From VGOB01 sp034435315 (GTDB lineage: Bacteria > Chloroflexota > Anaerolineae > UBA4142): 11,581 nucleotides of DNA. Made by a program: the position numbers and the translations under genes. Positions 1-6,833 of the stretch are shown piece by piece. The notes under the pieces were generated by a model. The model made no database searches, was not told the DNA's origin, and saw only the letters and a list, made by a program, of their open reading frames with translations. The stretch covers positions 1 to 11,581 of the forward strand of contig DAOTYB010000128.1 of assembly GCA_034435315.1 (NCBI GenBank). Direction: 5' to 3'. Within the stretch, counting starts at the first letter, position 1. The number at the start of each line of letters is the position of its first letter.

Positions 1-193
1 GTCCACGTCTCGTCAAAGTATTTCGCTACAGCCTGGACGAATCTGTAGTGCCATTGCAGCCGCAGTTCCAACGTCTCAAGCGACGACGAAATATGTTCAC
101 GATGTTGTGAACCCTGACAAGTATAAAACAAAACCCAGCCCAAGTCAATACCTTGCAAACCCACATCTTGCAACCCATCGTCTCCATCCAGAC

Positions 194-225
194 AATCGAA
201 AATCGCCAATCGCAAATCGAAAATC
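194..225. repeat. Heptanucleotide tandem repeat before intI
   Basis: Four complete 7-base units and a partial fifth: AATCGAA, AATCGCC, AATCGCA, AATCGAA, AATC. The array ends one base before the ATG of the integrase and takes the place where a Shine-Dalgarno sequence would be expected. The same reading frame stays open through it, so a gene finder will extend the integrase upstream with a low-complexity peptide. Two other heptamer arrays occur in this window (1855-1903 and 6834-6871). Short heptanucleotide tandem repeats are known from filamentous cyanobacteria; calling this the same type of repeat is inference. Confidence 0.8.
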
Positions 226-226
226 T

Positions 227-1228
227 ATGGAACAGCCCAAGAAAAAACTTCTCGACCAGGTGCGCGAGGTTATCCGCCTCAAACACTATTCCATCCGCAC
301 CGAAGAGACCTACGTAGATTGGATCAAGCGCTTTATCCTCTTCCACAACAAACGCCACCCGCGCGAAATGGGTACACCTGAAATCGAACAATTCCTCACC
401 CATCTCGCCGTTAAAGAAAACGTTGCCGCATCTACCCAGAATCAAGCACTCTGCGCCATCCTTTTCCTCTATCGCGAGGTCCTCAAACAAGACCTCCAGA
501 TGCCTATCACGGCGATACGTGCTAGAGAACCCAAACATCTACCCACCGTGCTCACCCCCGACGAGGTGCGTCGCCTCATCACCCATCTTTCGGGCACCTA
601 TCGTTTGATGGCACAACTCCTCTACGGCAGCGGCTTGCGCCTGATTGAGTGTGTACGCTTGCGCGTCCACGACCTCGATTTCCCACACCACGCCATCATC
701 GTTCGTGATGGCAAAGGCGAAAAAGACCGCGTCACCGTCCTCCCCGATTCACTCATTGCACCATTGCAAGAACATTTGCAGCACGTCAAACGTATGCACC
801 AAGAAGATCTGGAAAAGGGATACGGCAGCGTCTATCTCCCCTACGCACTCGAACGAAAATATCCCAACGCCGCGCGCGAGTGGGGCTGGCAATACGTCTT
901 CCCCTCATCCCGCCTTTCGACCGATCCGCGCTCTGGCATCGTGCGCCGCCATCACATAGACGCAAGTAGCCTGCAAAAAGCCGTTCGCCAGGCTGCCCAG
1001 CGCGCCCAAATCCACAAACACGTCAGTTGCCACACCCTACGCCACAGTTTCGCAACCCATCTGTTGCAAAACCACTATGATATTCGTACCGTGCAAGAAC
1101 TCCTGGGACACAAAGACGTACGCACCACAATGATCTACACCCACATCCTTCAACGCGGTGGCCTTGCCGTCCATAGCCCACTCGATGCACTCTCTCAGAA
1201 CGAGCGGCACACAGCGAGGTCACTATGA
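227..1228 (+). CDS. intI: Integron-integrase family tyrosine recombinase
   Basis: Site-specific recombinase of 333 residues, cytoplasmic and DNA-binding, that would join attI/attC-type sites. The N-terminal SAM-like domain (about 1-100) begins with LLDQVREVIRLKHYSIRTEE, close to IntI proteins. All catalytic residues of the tyrosine recombinase fold are visible: R138 (GSGLRLIE), a beta-hairpin lysine in GKGEKDR (163-168), H269 and R272 (HTLRHSF), H295 (LLGHKD) and the nucleophile Y304 (MIYTH). The stretch ALERKYPNA to DPRSGIVRRHH (207-243) matches the extra segment that separates IntI from XerC/D. ATG 227 is chosen because the family N-terminus starts there; an upstream GTG at 107 would add 40 residues encoded partly by a heptamer repeat. 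No ribosome binding site is evident. No attC array is recognised, although upstream sequence is truncated by the window edge. The gene overlaps hutI by four bases. Function is confident at family level; activity is not shown. Confidence 0.92.
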   Translation: MEQPKKKLLDQVREVIRLKHYSIRTEETYVDWIKRFILFHNKRHPREMGTPEIEQFLTHLAVKENVAASTQNQALCAILFLYREVLKQDLQMPITAIRAREPKHLPTVLTPDEVRRLITHLSGTYRLMAQLLYGSGLRLIECVRLRVHDLDFPHHAIIVRDGKGEKDRVTVLPDSLIAPLQEHLQHVKRMHQEDLEKGYGSVYLPYALERKYPNAAREWGWQYVFPSSRLSTDPRSGIVRRHHIDASSLQKAVRQAAQRAQIHKHVSCHTLRHSFATHLLQNHYDIRTVQELLGHKDVRTTMIYTHILQRGGLAVHSPLDALSQNERHTARSL

Positions 1229-2526
1229 CCATTGACCTGCTGATTCACTCCGCCAACCAGATCCTCACCCTCGCGGGCGACGTGCCCAGACGCGGCGCCA
1301 CACAAGACGATCTGGCCATCTTGCGCGACAGCGCCATCGCTATCCGCGATCAGCACATCGTTGCAATAGGTGATACACTCGACCTGCTTGCACTCGCCGA
1401 TGTGCACACGCACATTATTGATGCACGCGGCAAAATCGTCCTCCCCGGCTTTGTGGACGCGCACACTCACGCCGTTTTCGCCGGCGATCGTGCCCACGAA
1501 TTCGAAATGCGCTTGCATGGCGCGTCCTATCTCGAAATCCAAAAAGCCGGCGGCGGCATCCTCAGCACCGTCCGCGCCACTCGTGCCGCCTCACTCGACG
1601 ATTTGATCGCGCAATCGCGCCCCCGTCTCGATGCGATGCTCGCGCACGGCACCACCACCGCCGAAGTCAAAACCGGCTACGGACTCGATACCGCTACCGA
1701 ACTCAAGATGCTCGATGCGATCGCCGCGCTCGATGCGACCCATCCACTCGATCTCGTGCCAACTTTTCTCGGCGCGCACATCGTGCCAGAGGAGTTTAAG
1801 GGACGCACCGACGCATACGTGGATGTAATCGTCAACGAAATGCTACCTGCCATTGACGAAAGACGAAAGACGAAAGACAAACGTTCGTCCTTCGTCTTTC
1901 GTCATTTCTTCTGCGATGTTTTCTGCGACGAAGGCGCGTTCACCCTCGAACAAACCCGTCGCATCCTGACCCGCGCGCGCGAACTCGGTTTGGGTTTGCG
2001 CGTCCACGCCGACGAATTCGCCAACCTCGGCGCCGCGACCCTCGCCGCCGAACTGGGCGCCGCCTCCGCCGATCATCTGATGGTGACCCGTCGCGACGAA
2101 ATGCGCGCCATGGCAAAGGCAAATGTCACCGCCGTCCTTTTGCCGGGGACAACCTTTGGTCTGGGCAAAACCAATTTCGCGGACGGACGCGCGTTTATCG
2201 AGGAGAATGTGCCGGTGGCGCTGGGGAGCGATCTCAATCCGGGGACATGCTGGTGCGAATCTATGCCACTCGTCATCGCGCTCGCGTGTCGCTATGCCAG
2301 ACTCACACCCGCACAAGCCATCGTTGCGGCGACCATCAACGCCGCCTACTCCCTCGGCATCGCCGAGCACGTCGGCTCACTTGCGCCCGGCAAACTCGCC
2401 GACCTCCTCATCGCAGACGTGCCCGACTATCGCCATCTGGCGTATCGCTTTGGCACCAATCCCATCGAGACGGTCATCAAGCGCGGCAAAATCGTTTACT
2501 CACGCCACAGCCCGTACCCACTGTGA
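1225..2526 (+). CDS. hutI: Imidazolonepropionase
   Basis: Amidohydrolase of 433 residues that hydrolyses 4-imidazolone-5-propanoate to N-formimino-L-glutamate, the third step of histidine degradation in the cytosol. HutI signatures are clear: DAHTHAVFAGDR with metal ligands H80 and H82, KAGGGILSTVRATR (107-120), VKTGYGL, LGAHIVPEEFKGR with H185, HADEF with H261 and E264, SADHL with H284, and GSDLNPG with D336. The protein ends with the family's typical LAPGKLADLLI and RFGTNPIETVIKRGKIVY. The ATG overlaps the integrase stop as ATGA, and GAGG at 1216-1219 gives a usable ribosome site, so translational coupling is plausible. Residues 211-227 are encoded by a heptamer-based palindrome that replaces the usual short link between MLPA and DVFCE. 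The protein is therefore slightly long, and this basic loop (ERRKTKDKRSSFVFRHFF) is foreign to the family. No hutH, hutU or hutG lies nearby. Identity is very secure. Confidence 0.95.
   Translation: MTIDLLIHSANQILTLAGDVPRRGATQDDLAILRDSAIAIRDQHIVAIGDTLDLLALADVHTHIIDARGKIVLPGFVDAHTHAVFAGDRAHEFEMRLHGASYLEIQKAGGGILSTVRATRAASLDDLIAQSRPRLDAMLAHGTTTAEVKTGYGLDTATELKMLDAIAALDATHPLDLVPTFLGAHIVPEEFKGRTDAYVDVIVNEMLPAIDERRKTKDKRSSFVFRHFFCDVFCDEGAFTLEQTRRILTRARELGLGLRVHADEFANLGAATLAAELGAASADHLMVTRRDEMRAMAKANVTAVLLPGTTFGLGKTNFADGRAFIEENVPVALGSDLNPGTCWCESMPLVIALACRYARLTPAQAIVAATINAAYSLGIAEHVGSLAPGKLADLLIADVPDYRHLAYRFGTNPIETVIKRGKIVYSRHSPYPL
1855..1903. repeat. Heptamer palindrome inserted in frame in hutI
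   Basis: The left arm (1855-1874) is built of GACGAAA units; the right arm (1884-1903) is TTCGTC, CTTCGTC, TTTCGTC. The arms pair at 19 of 20 positions around a 9-base loop (1875-1883). The palindrome lies inside hutI, keeps the reading frame and encodes residues 211-227. The unit (TTCGTCC/TTCGTCT) is the same as in the intergenic array at 6834-6871, so this is a dispersed repeat that landed in a gene. Only one position separates the two arms. Confidence 0.85.
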
Positions 2527-2548
2527 ATTTATACCCGGTACGTAACTA

Positions 2549-2612
2549 CTCAGCGCTGGGCATCGCTCGCTGTCGGTTAGAAACCGACGGATAATGCAAG
2601 CCGATGGCTGAG
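2549..2612 (+). other. Extended stem-loop downstream of hutI
   Basis: Outer arms CTCAGC (2549-2554) plus CATCG (2561-2565) pair with CGATG plus GCTGAG (2602-2612), and an inner perfect hairpin GTCGGTT-AGA-AACCGAC fills 2572-2588. There is no T-run after it, so it is not a standard intrinsic terminator. It may be a repeat module, since its ends CTCAGC/GCTGAG recur at the ends of the neighbouring composite repeat, or an mRNA 3'-end stabiliser for hutI. Confidence 0.5.
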
Positions 2613-2639
2613 CCTGAATTTCGCCGTCTCATCCCCCTG

Positions 2640-2676
2640 CCCCCTGCTCTCCCCGCTTTGCGGGGAGAGCAGGGGG
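2640..2676. repeat. Stem-loop P1 of repeat copy 1
   Basis: Perfect 17-bp stem (CCCCCTGCTCTCCCCGC, 2640-2656, with 2660-2676) and a TTT loop. One stem pair (C-G here) is T-A in copy 2, changed on both sides. Confidence 0.9.
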
Positions 2677-2678
2677 AT

Positions 2679-2723
2679 GACGGGGTGGTGGCGGGCGGCT
2701 GCGCCGCCCGCCACCACCCCGTC
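2679..2723. repeat. Stem-loop P2 of repeat copy 1
   Basis: Perfect 21-bp stem (2679-2699 with 2703-2723) with a TGC loop. The ten loop-proximal pairs (core GGCGGGCGGC) are shared with copy 2, while three outer pairs differ there in a compensated way. Confidence 0.9.
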
Positions 2724-2731
2724 CTTTGATT

Positions 2732-2779
2732 CCCCCTCTCCGTTGGGGCGAAAAATTTTTCGCCCCAACGGGGAGGGGG
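2732..2779. repeat. Stem-loop P3 of repeat copy 1, variant tip
   Basis: Two adjacent 24-base arms (2732-2755 and 2756-2779) complementary at 23 of 24 positions, with no loop. The tip is GGGCGAAAAATTTTTCGCCC, while the base CCCCCTC/GAGGGGG is the same as in copies 2 and 3, which carry a different tip. Confidence 0.88.
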
Positions 2780-2827
2780 CTAGGGGGTGGGGCTATTTCG
2801 CGACGGATAGGACGGCTGAGCCCCAAA

Positions 2828-2848
2828 GGGCAAAAAATCTTTCACCCC
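2828..2848. repeat. Degenerate small palindrome module
   Basis: GGGCAAAAAATCTTTCACCC is a decayed version of the P3 tip GGGCGAAAAATTTTTCGCCC at 2746-2765. A third relative sits at 9691-9710 (AGGCGAAAGATTTTTCGTCC). It appears to be a small repeat that moves independently of the large composite. Confidence 0.55.
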
Positions 2849-2883
2849 TACTTTTGCATGGTTACTTTATACCCGGCGCCTGA

Positions 2884-2912
2884 TTGCGTGAATACGAGGC
2901 TAGTGGTATAAT
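2884..2912 (+). promoter_or_regulatory. Sigma-70-type promoter of the ATPase-hydrolase-adaptor unit
   Basis: The -35 box is TTGCGT (2884-2889), followed by a 17-base spacer and a perfect -10 box TATAAT (2907-2912) with an extended TGG just before it. Transcription would start near 2919, giving a leader of about 20 bases with GAGGA at 2926-2930, eight bases before ATG 2939. The second promoter of the window (9823-9851) has the same spacer and the same TGG extension. Confidence 0.75.
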
Positions 2913-2938
2913 GGCGCAAGAAGTTGAGGATAACCACA

Positions 2939-4084
2939 ATGCCCACGCGAATTCTGGTAGTGGATGCAGATGCCACAACGCTGGTATGGTTGCGCGCTAA
3001 ATTGATGGCGGAAGGGTACAGCGTGGAGACCACGTCACGCGGTAGCGTCGCGCTCGAGAAAATCGAACAAGACCCTCCGACCTGCATCGTGCTCGATCCA
3101 CGCTTGCCCGATGCAAATGGACTGGACCTGGTGCGGCACTGGCGTGCCAACCCGCGCTACGCCGCGCTCGGCATCTTCATCCTCAGTCAGGAAACCGCTC
3201 CCGACGCTATCACGCAGGGATTACAGGCGGGTGCCGATGAGTATATCCTCAAACGTCCTGGCGCCGATATCGAACTGCTGGCAAAACTCCGCGCCTGGCT
3301 GACGCAACCCAAGAGACGCGAAACACCGACCGAGCGTGGACACATCTTTTCCTTTTGCAGCGCCAAAGGAGGCACAGGCACCACCGCCCTGTGCATCAAT
3401 ACGGCATACGCACTCGCCAGACTGGAACCGCGCGCGGAAATCCTCCTGGTGGATATGGTCTTTCCGATCGGTTCGGTGGCGCCTTCGCTGGGATACGCGT
3501 CACAAACGACAGTGACCCAACTCTCGCACGAAGCACCCGAGACGCTAGATGCCACGCTGTTGAAGAAATACGTGTCCCCTGTGCTACAGTGGGGTTTTCG
3601 TGTCTTGATCGGTGCAAACGATCCGCAAGAGGCAGGCACTTTTGATGTGAATCAGATCGTCCCCATCTTTACGCTTCTGAAAAAGACCTATGACTATGTG
3701 CTGGTAGATTTTGGGCGTACGTTATCGCGCATCTCTTTGCCGATTATCGAGAACTCTGCGGCGGTCGTGGTCGTTGTGACACCCGATATTAGCACGGTCA
3801 AAGCCTCGCGTGTGGTTCTCGAATTTCTAAAAGCGCGCCAGATTTCGCGCCACCACATCATTCTGGTCAATAATCGTACGGTGGGGCGTGTCTGGACCAT
3901 CACCGAAGACATCGAACGCGAACTGAAACTCTCGCTGGCAGTGACAGTGCCCTACGTCGCCGAATATATGACCATGGCGATCAACGAATCGGTCCCCTTT
4001 ATGGCAAAATTCCCCGACCATACCGCGGGGCTGGTCTTTGACGATCTGGCGCGTCGTTTACAACAATCTGCTCGCGGGAAATAA
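2939..4084 (+). CDS. Receiver domain fused to MinD/CpaE-like ATPase
   Basis: Cytoplasmic protein of 381 residues. Residues 1-120 form a response-regulator receiver: acidic D9 and D11, phospho-acceptor D53 (IVLDPRLPDANG), S83 and K105 (YILKRPG) are all present, so it could be phosphorylated. Residues 135-375 form a MinD/ParA-type ATPase of the CpaE/TadZ kind, which elsewhere positions type IV/Tad pili. The deviant Walker A is SAKGGTGTT (141-149), with signature lysine K143 but T148 where many family members have the second P-loop lysine. A' is LLVDMVFPIG (D172) and Walker B is YVLVDFGR (D257). ATG 2939 is preferred over TTG 2924 because GAGGA at 2926-2930 is well spaced for it. No Tad pilus genes are next to it. 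The next gene starts 11 bases downstream, so co-transcription is likely. No histidine kinase is in view. The architecture is secure; the cellular role is unknown. Confidence 0.87.
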   Translation: MPTRILVVDADATTLVWLRAKLMAEGYSVETTSRGSVALEKIEQDPPTCIVLDPRLPDANGLDLVRHWRANPRYAALGIFILSQETAPDAITQGLQAGADEYILKRPGADIELLAKLRAWLTQPKRRETPTERGHIFSFCSAKGGTGTTALCINTAYALARLEPRAEILLVDMVFPIGSVAPSLGYASQTTVTQLSHEAPETLDATLLKKYVSPVLQWGFRVLIGANDPQEAGTFDVNQIVPIFTLLKKTYDYVLVDFGRTLSRISLPIIENSAAVVVVVTPDISTVKASRVVLEFLKARQISRHHIILVNNRTVGRVWTITEDIERELKLSLAVTVPYVAEYMTMAINESVPFMAKFPDHTAGLVFDDLARRLQQSARGK

Positions 4085-4095
4085 AAAGGTTCACG

Positions 4096-6831
4096 ATGGA
4101 TCGTCGGCAAAGCACGGAACGCGCTTTATCGTCTGTGAATGTTCTTGTTAACGCCAACCTTTCATCTCTCCGCTTTTTCCTCTCCACGTTTGTCTTTCTT
4201 CTCCTGATTCTCACGCCCTCTGCGCGCGCGGACACGTTGCCCTTTCGCACCTATACCCAGCGCGATGGACTCGCCGCCAATTACATCACCAGCATCGCCT
4301 TGACCACCGATGGCACGGCCTGGTTGGGCACACCGCGCGGCGTGACGCGCGTACGCGACCAGTACTGGGTCACGTACACTGCCGCACACGGTCTGGGCAG
4401 TTCCTCCATCACCGGTATCGCCATCACGACGACGGGCAAGACGTACGTCGCCACCAATGGTGGTGGACTCGTACTTTTCGATGGAAGCGAGCGCAAAACA
4501 TACACCACGGCCAACTCGGCGATTCCCAGCGATTACCTCACCGCCGTTGCGATGGATCAACAAGGACGCGTCTGGATCGGTACGCTGGGATACGGCGTGG
4601 CGCGACTCGAAAACGAGCAATGGAGCAAGTACACTTTTACCAGCAATTACATTTCCACGCTCGCGCTCGATGCGGCAGGGCATCCCTGGGTGGCAACGAA
4701 CGACGGCGTCTTTTTCTTCGATGGACGCGCGTGGTCTCGCCTGACGCAGGCGATGGGCTTGGCAAGCAACCGCGTCAACACGATTGCGTTCGCGCGCGAT
4801 GGACGCGTGTGGCTGGGTACCGATGCCGGGGTCACAGTCTTCGATGGCAAAACTCTCCGCACGTACACGCAGGCGGAGGGACTGGCGGATAACGTCGTGC
4901 GCGCGCTCGTGGTGGACGCGCAGAATCGCGTGTGGCTGGGCACCGCGCGCGGATTATCGTGGTTCGATGGCGCGACGTGGAAGACCTACACGCGCGCCGA
5001 AGGACTCGCCGCCAATCACATCACCGCGCTCGCGCTCGATGCGCAAAATCGTCTGTGGGTCGGCACCACCCACGGTTTGAGTGTGATGGGCGCGCCACTC
5101 GCACGCGCGTTTACCCTGCCGATCGTTCTGGTGCACGGCTGGCATTCGGCTGAATCGGATCACATTGACGATAGCGAGTTTCATTATTTTCGCCACTATC
5201 TCGAACGCGATGGGTTTCCGGTCTTTTACGCCACCGGCATTTCACCCTACAAGACCTTGCATCAAAACGCCGAAACGTTGCGCGAGGTGATTGCCGAGGT
5301 CAAAGCGCGCACCGGCGCCGCGCAGGTGGACTTGATTGCGTTTTCGATGGGTGGTTTGAACGCGCGCGCGTATCTGGAATCCACGCTGTACCAGAACGAC
5401 GTGCGCCGCGTCATCATTCTGGGCACACCACAGGCGGGCGTACGAATGTGGTATCCGCTACTCACGCGCGAACTGGAAGAGCGCCCCGCCGAACCCTCGG
5501 CGATTGAATTGACGCCCGAATACGCCGCGCTCTTCAATCGAACCCACGCGCCGCGCGCCACCGTGCCCTACGATTTACTCATCGGCGATGCGCGCACGCA
5601 AGGGGGGCTGGATTTTCTCAAGTATTTTCCGCCGAGTGATGGCTTGATTGACGTGTGGAGCGCGCACGCGCTCAGCGGTCCCAATGTGCGTCGTGTAACG
5701 AACAGTGATGTGCATGCCTGGGAACCGCTCCCCCTGCCGCTCCATCTGACGTCGTATCTTTATCCTGAACACACGTACGCGCGCTGGATTCGTAACGCGC
5801 TGCGTGACCCGGATGCGCGTCCGCTCGGTGTGGCAACCTTCTCCGCCGAGCCGACCGAGCCGCGCAACCTTACACCGATGTACGTCGAGTCGCTGCGCGC
5901 CGGCGAAACGCTCACGCGCACGGTCAGCATAGACGCCAATCGCGCCGTGCGCTTTGTGGCGCATCGGAACAGTGGCGAGATTGAACTGCACCTGCGCGCG
6001 CCCGATGGCACACTCTACACCCCCACCAACCCGCGCGAGGCGTTGTATCTTTACGCTCCCTTTGGCAACTTTACCGGCTATGCGCTGGCGCGCGCGCCCG
6101 TCGGAACATGGTCGCTGGTGGCGCGCCGTGTGGACAAGGGCACACAGCCACTCGTCCTCACTCTGTATGCCGATCTCGACGCGGAGGTGCGCTTGGAGAT
6201 TGCCACCGATCGCGCCACGTACGCGCTGGGAGCCCCCGTGACATTGCGCGCCGCGCTCTCAAACAAGATGCCAGCAGAGATGCACGCCCGAATCCTTTGG
6301 CTGGGGGATGGTACGGCACCGCGCGAGAGCGCGCGCCAGGTACCGTTGCGCGCGACCAACCTCCCCGGCACCTACGCCGTCACGCTGACCGATTTATCGC
6401 GCGGGGGCTATTATCTCGTACGCGTGACCGCGCGCGCGGCGCAAATCGCACGCGAGCAGCAGTTGATTTTTGCAATATCACCGGCTACCGCCAAGTTCAC
6501 CGGCGAGACGCGCGCGCACATCGAACAAGGCGCGCTGGTGATCGAAACCGGCGTGAACGTCACGCGCGCCGGCGCATTTGCCCTGAGCGCGACCGTGCGC
6601 GGATCACGGGGTCAACTCATCACCTCACTCACCGCGCCGCTCACACTCAAAACGGGCGTGCAGGTCGCCGCGATCACCATCCCTGGCCGCGATCTGCGCG
6701 CGCGCGGCATTGATGGACCGTACGACATCGAACTCGTGTTGATGGATACCTCCTGGGCAGCCGTACTGGTAGATGAACTCCCCAGAGCATTAACAACCGA
6801 AGCATATGCCATCTCTCAATTCTCAGAATAA
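4096..6831 (+). CDS. Exported beta-propeller / alpha-beta hydrolase fusion protein
   Basis: Large protein of 911 residues. A signal-peptide-like core (RFFLSTFVFLLLILTPSARA, 26-45) predicts export. Residues 50-332 hold seven Reg_prop-like repeats of roughly 40 residues with the pattern YT..GL..N.I..LA.D..G..W.GT, enough for one closed seven-bladed propeller. Residues 340-560 are an alpha/beta hydrolase resembling triacylglycerol lipase/PGAP1-type enzymes: LPIVLVHGWH (341-350), nucleophile elbow IAFSMGG with S417 (Ala in place of the first Gly of GxSxG), acid candidates D515 and D519 (SDGLIDVWSA), and histidine candidates H540 or H550. Residues 580-690 and about 690-895 look like beta-sandwich domains (PPC-like, then Ig-like). 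AAAAAGG at 4083-4089 gives a ribosome site six bases before ATG. The gene lies 11 bases after the ATPase gene and 53 before the adaptor gene. Substrate is unknown; an ester or lipid is the family-level guess. Confidence 0.85.
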   Translation: MDRRQSTERALSSVNVLVNANLSSLRFFLSTFVFLLLILTPSARADTLPFRTYTQRDGLAANYITSIALTTDGTAWLGTPRGVTRVRDQYWVTYTAAHGLGSSSITGIAITTTGKTYVATNGGGLVLFDGSERKTYTTANSAIPSDYLTAVAMDQQGRVWIGTLGYGVARLENEQWSKYTFTSNYISTLALDAAGHPWVATNDGVFFFDGRAWSRLTQAMGLASNRVNTIAFARDGRVWLGTDAGVTVFDGKTLRTYTQAEGLADNVVRALVVDAQNRVWLGTARGLSWFDGATWKTYTRAEGLAANHITALALDAQNRLWVGTTHGLSVMGAPLARAFTLPIVLVHGWHSAESDHIDDSEFHYFRHYLERDGFPVFYATGISPYKTLHQNAETLREVIAEVKARTGAAQVDLIAFSMGGLNARAYLESTLYQNDVRRVIILGTPQAGVRMWYPLLTRELEERPAEPSAIELTPEYAALFNRTHAPRATVPYDLLIGDARTQGGLDFLKYFPPSDGLIDVWSAHALSGPNVRRVTNSDVHAWEPLPLPLHLTSYLYPEHTYARWIRNALRDPDARPLGVATFSAEPTEPRNLTPMYVESLRAGETLTRTVSIDANRAVRFVAHRNSGEIELHLRAPDGTLYTPTNPREALYLYAPFGNFTGYALARAPVGTWSLVARRVDKGTQPLVLTLYADLDAEVRLEIATDRATYALGAPVTLRAALSNKMPAEMHARILWLGDGTAPRESARQVPLRATNLPGTYAVTLTDLSRGGYYLVRVTARAAQIAREQQLIFAISPATAKFTGETRAHIEQGALVIETGVNVTRAGAFALSATVRGSRGQLITSLTAPLTLKTGVQVAAITIPGRDLRARGIDGPYDIELVLMDTSWAAVLVDELPRALTTEAYAISQFSE

Positions 6832-6833
6832 CC

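Larger units (their letters stand above)
2607..2820 (-). repeat. Composite palindromic repeat, copy 1
   Basis: A chain of three long GC-rich stem-loops bounded by GCTGAG at both ends. Read on the minus strand it is colinear with copy 2 at 9371-9730: an end tag (CTCAGCCGT, then TCGCGAAA and AGCCCCACCCCCT), then stem-loop P3 (2732-2779), P2 (2679-2723) and P1 (2640-2676). The loops are reverse complements of those in copy 2 (TTT against AAA, TGC against GCA), which fixes the relative orientation. No coding sequence is present; the short open frames across it are artefacts of symmetric GC-rich DNA. Confidence 0.85.
2528..2876. repeat. 11-bp direct repeats bracketing the hutI downstream gap
   Basis: TTTATACCCGG occurs at 2528-2538, two bases after the hutI stop codon, and again identically at 2866-2876, just before the promoter of the next gene. 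Everything between is hairpins and palindromic repeat. The pair could be a target duplication left by insertion of the roughly 330-base repeat block, or simply part of a longer repeat family: a related ATTATACCCAG lies at 11448-11458 next to the third repeat copy. The stretch between hutI and 2884 holds no gene. Confidence 0.5.

Noticed and set aside
3..110. Possible 3' end of an upstream gene (frame open from the window start to TGA 108-110)
   Set aside because: Only 35 codons are visible, with no recognisable motif and an arginine-rich end; chance cannot be excluded. Nothing else is recognised in bases 1-193.
107..226. 40-residue N-terminal extension of the integrase from GTG 107
   Set aside because: The peptide is low complexity, partly encoded by the heptamer array, and lies before the conserved IntI N-terminus.
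1..226. attI or attC site upstream of the integrase
   Set aside because: No convincing RYYYAAC/GTTRRRY pair with the correct inner boxes could be found, and the region is cut by the window edge.
26..538. Minus-strand 170-codon open frame across the intI start
   Set aside because: It overlaps the well-supported intI gene antisense, and its peptide lacks any family signature or coherent composition.
1843..2370. Long minus-strand open frame (175 codons) within hutI
   Set aside because: It is an antisense shadow of hutI caused by GC-rich codon use; hutI motifs are intact on the plus strand.
2607..2820. Repeat block considered as a CRISPR array
   Set aside because: The units are three different hairpins in fixed order, with no identical direct repeats separated by unique spacers and no cas genes.
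2577..2911. Several 60-70-codon open frames on both strands after hutI (peptides with GRKIFRPNGEGE or similar)
   Set aside because: They are translations of palindromic repeat DNA that stays open on both strands because it is symmetric and GC-rich.
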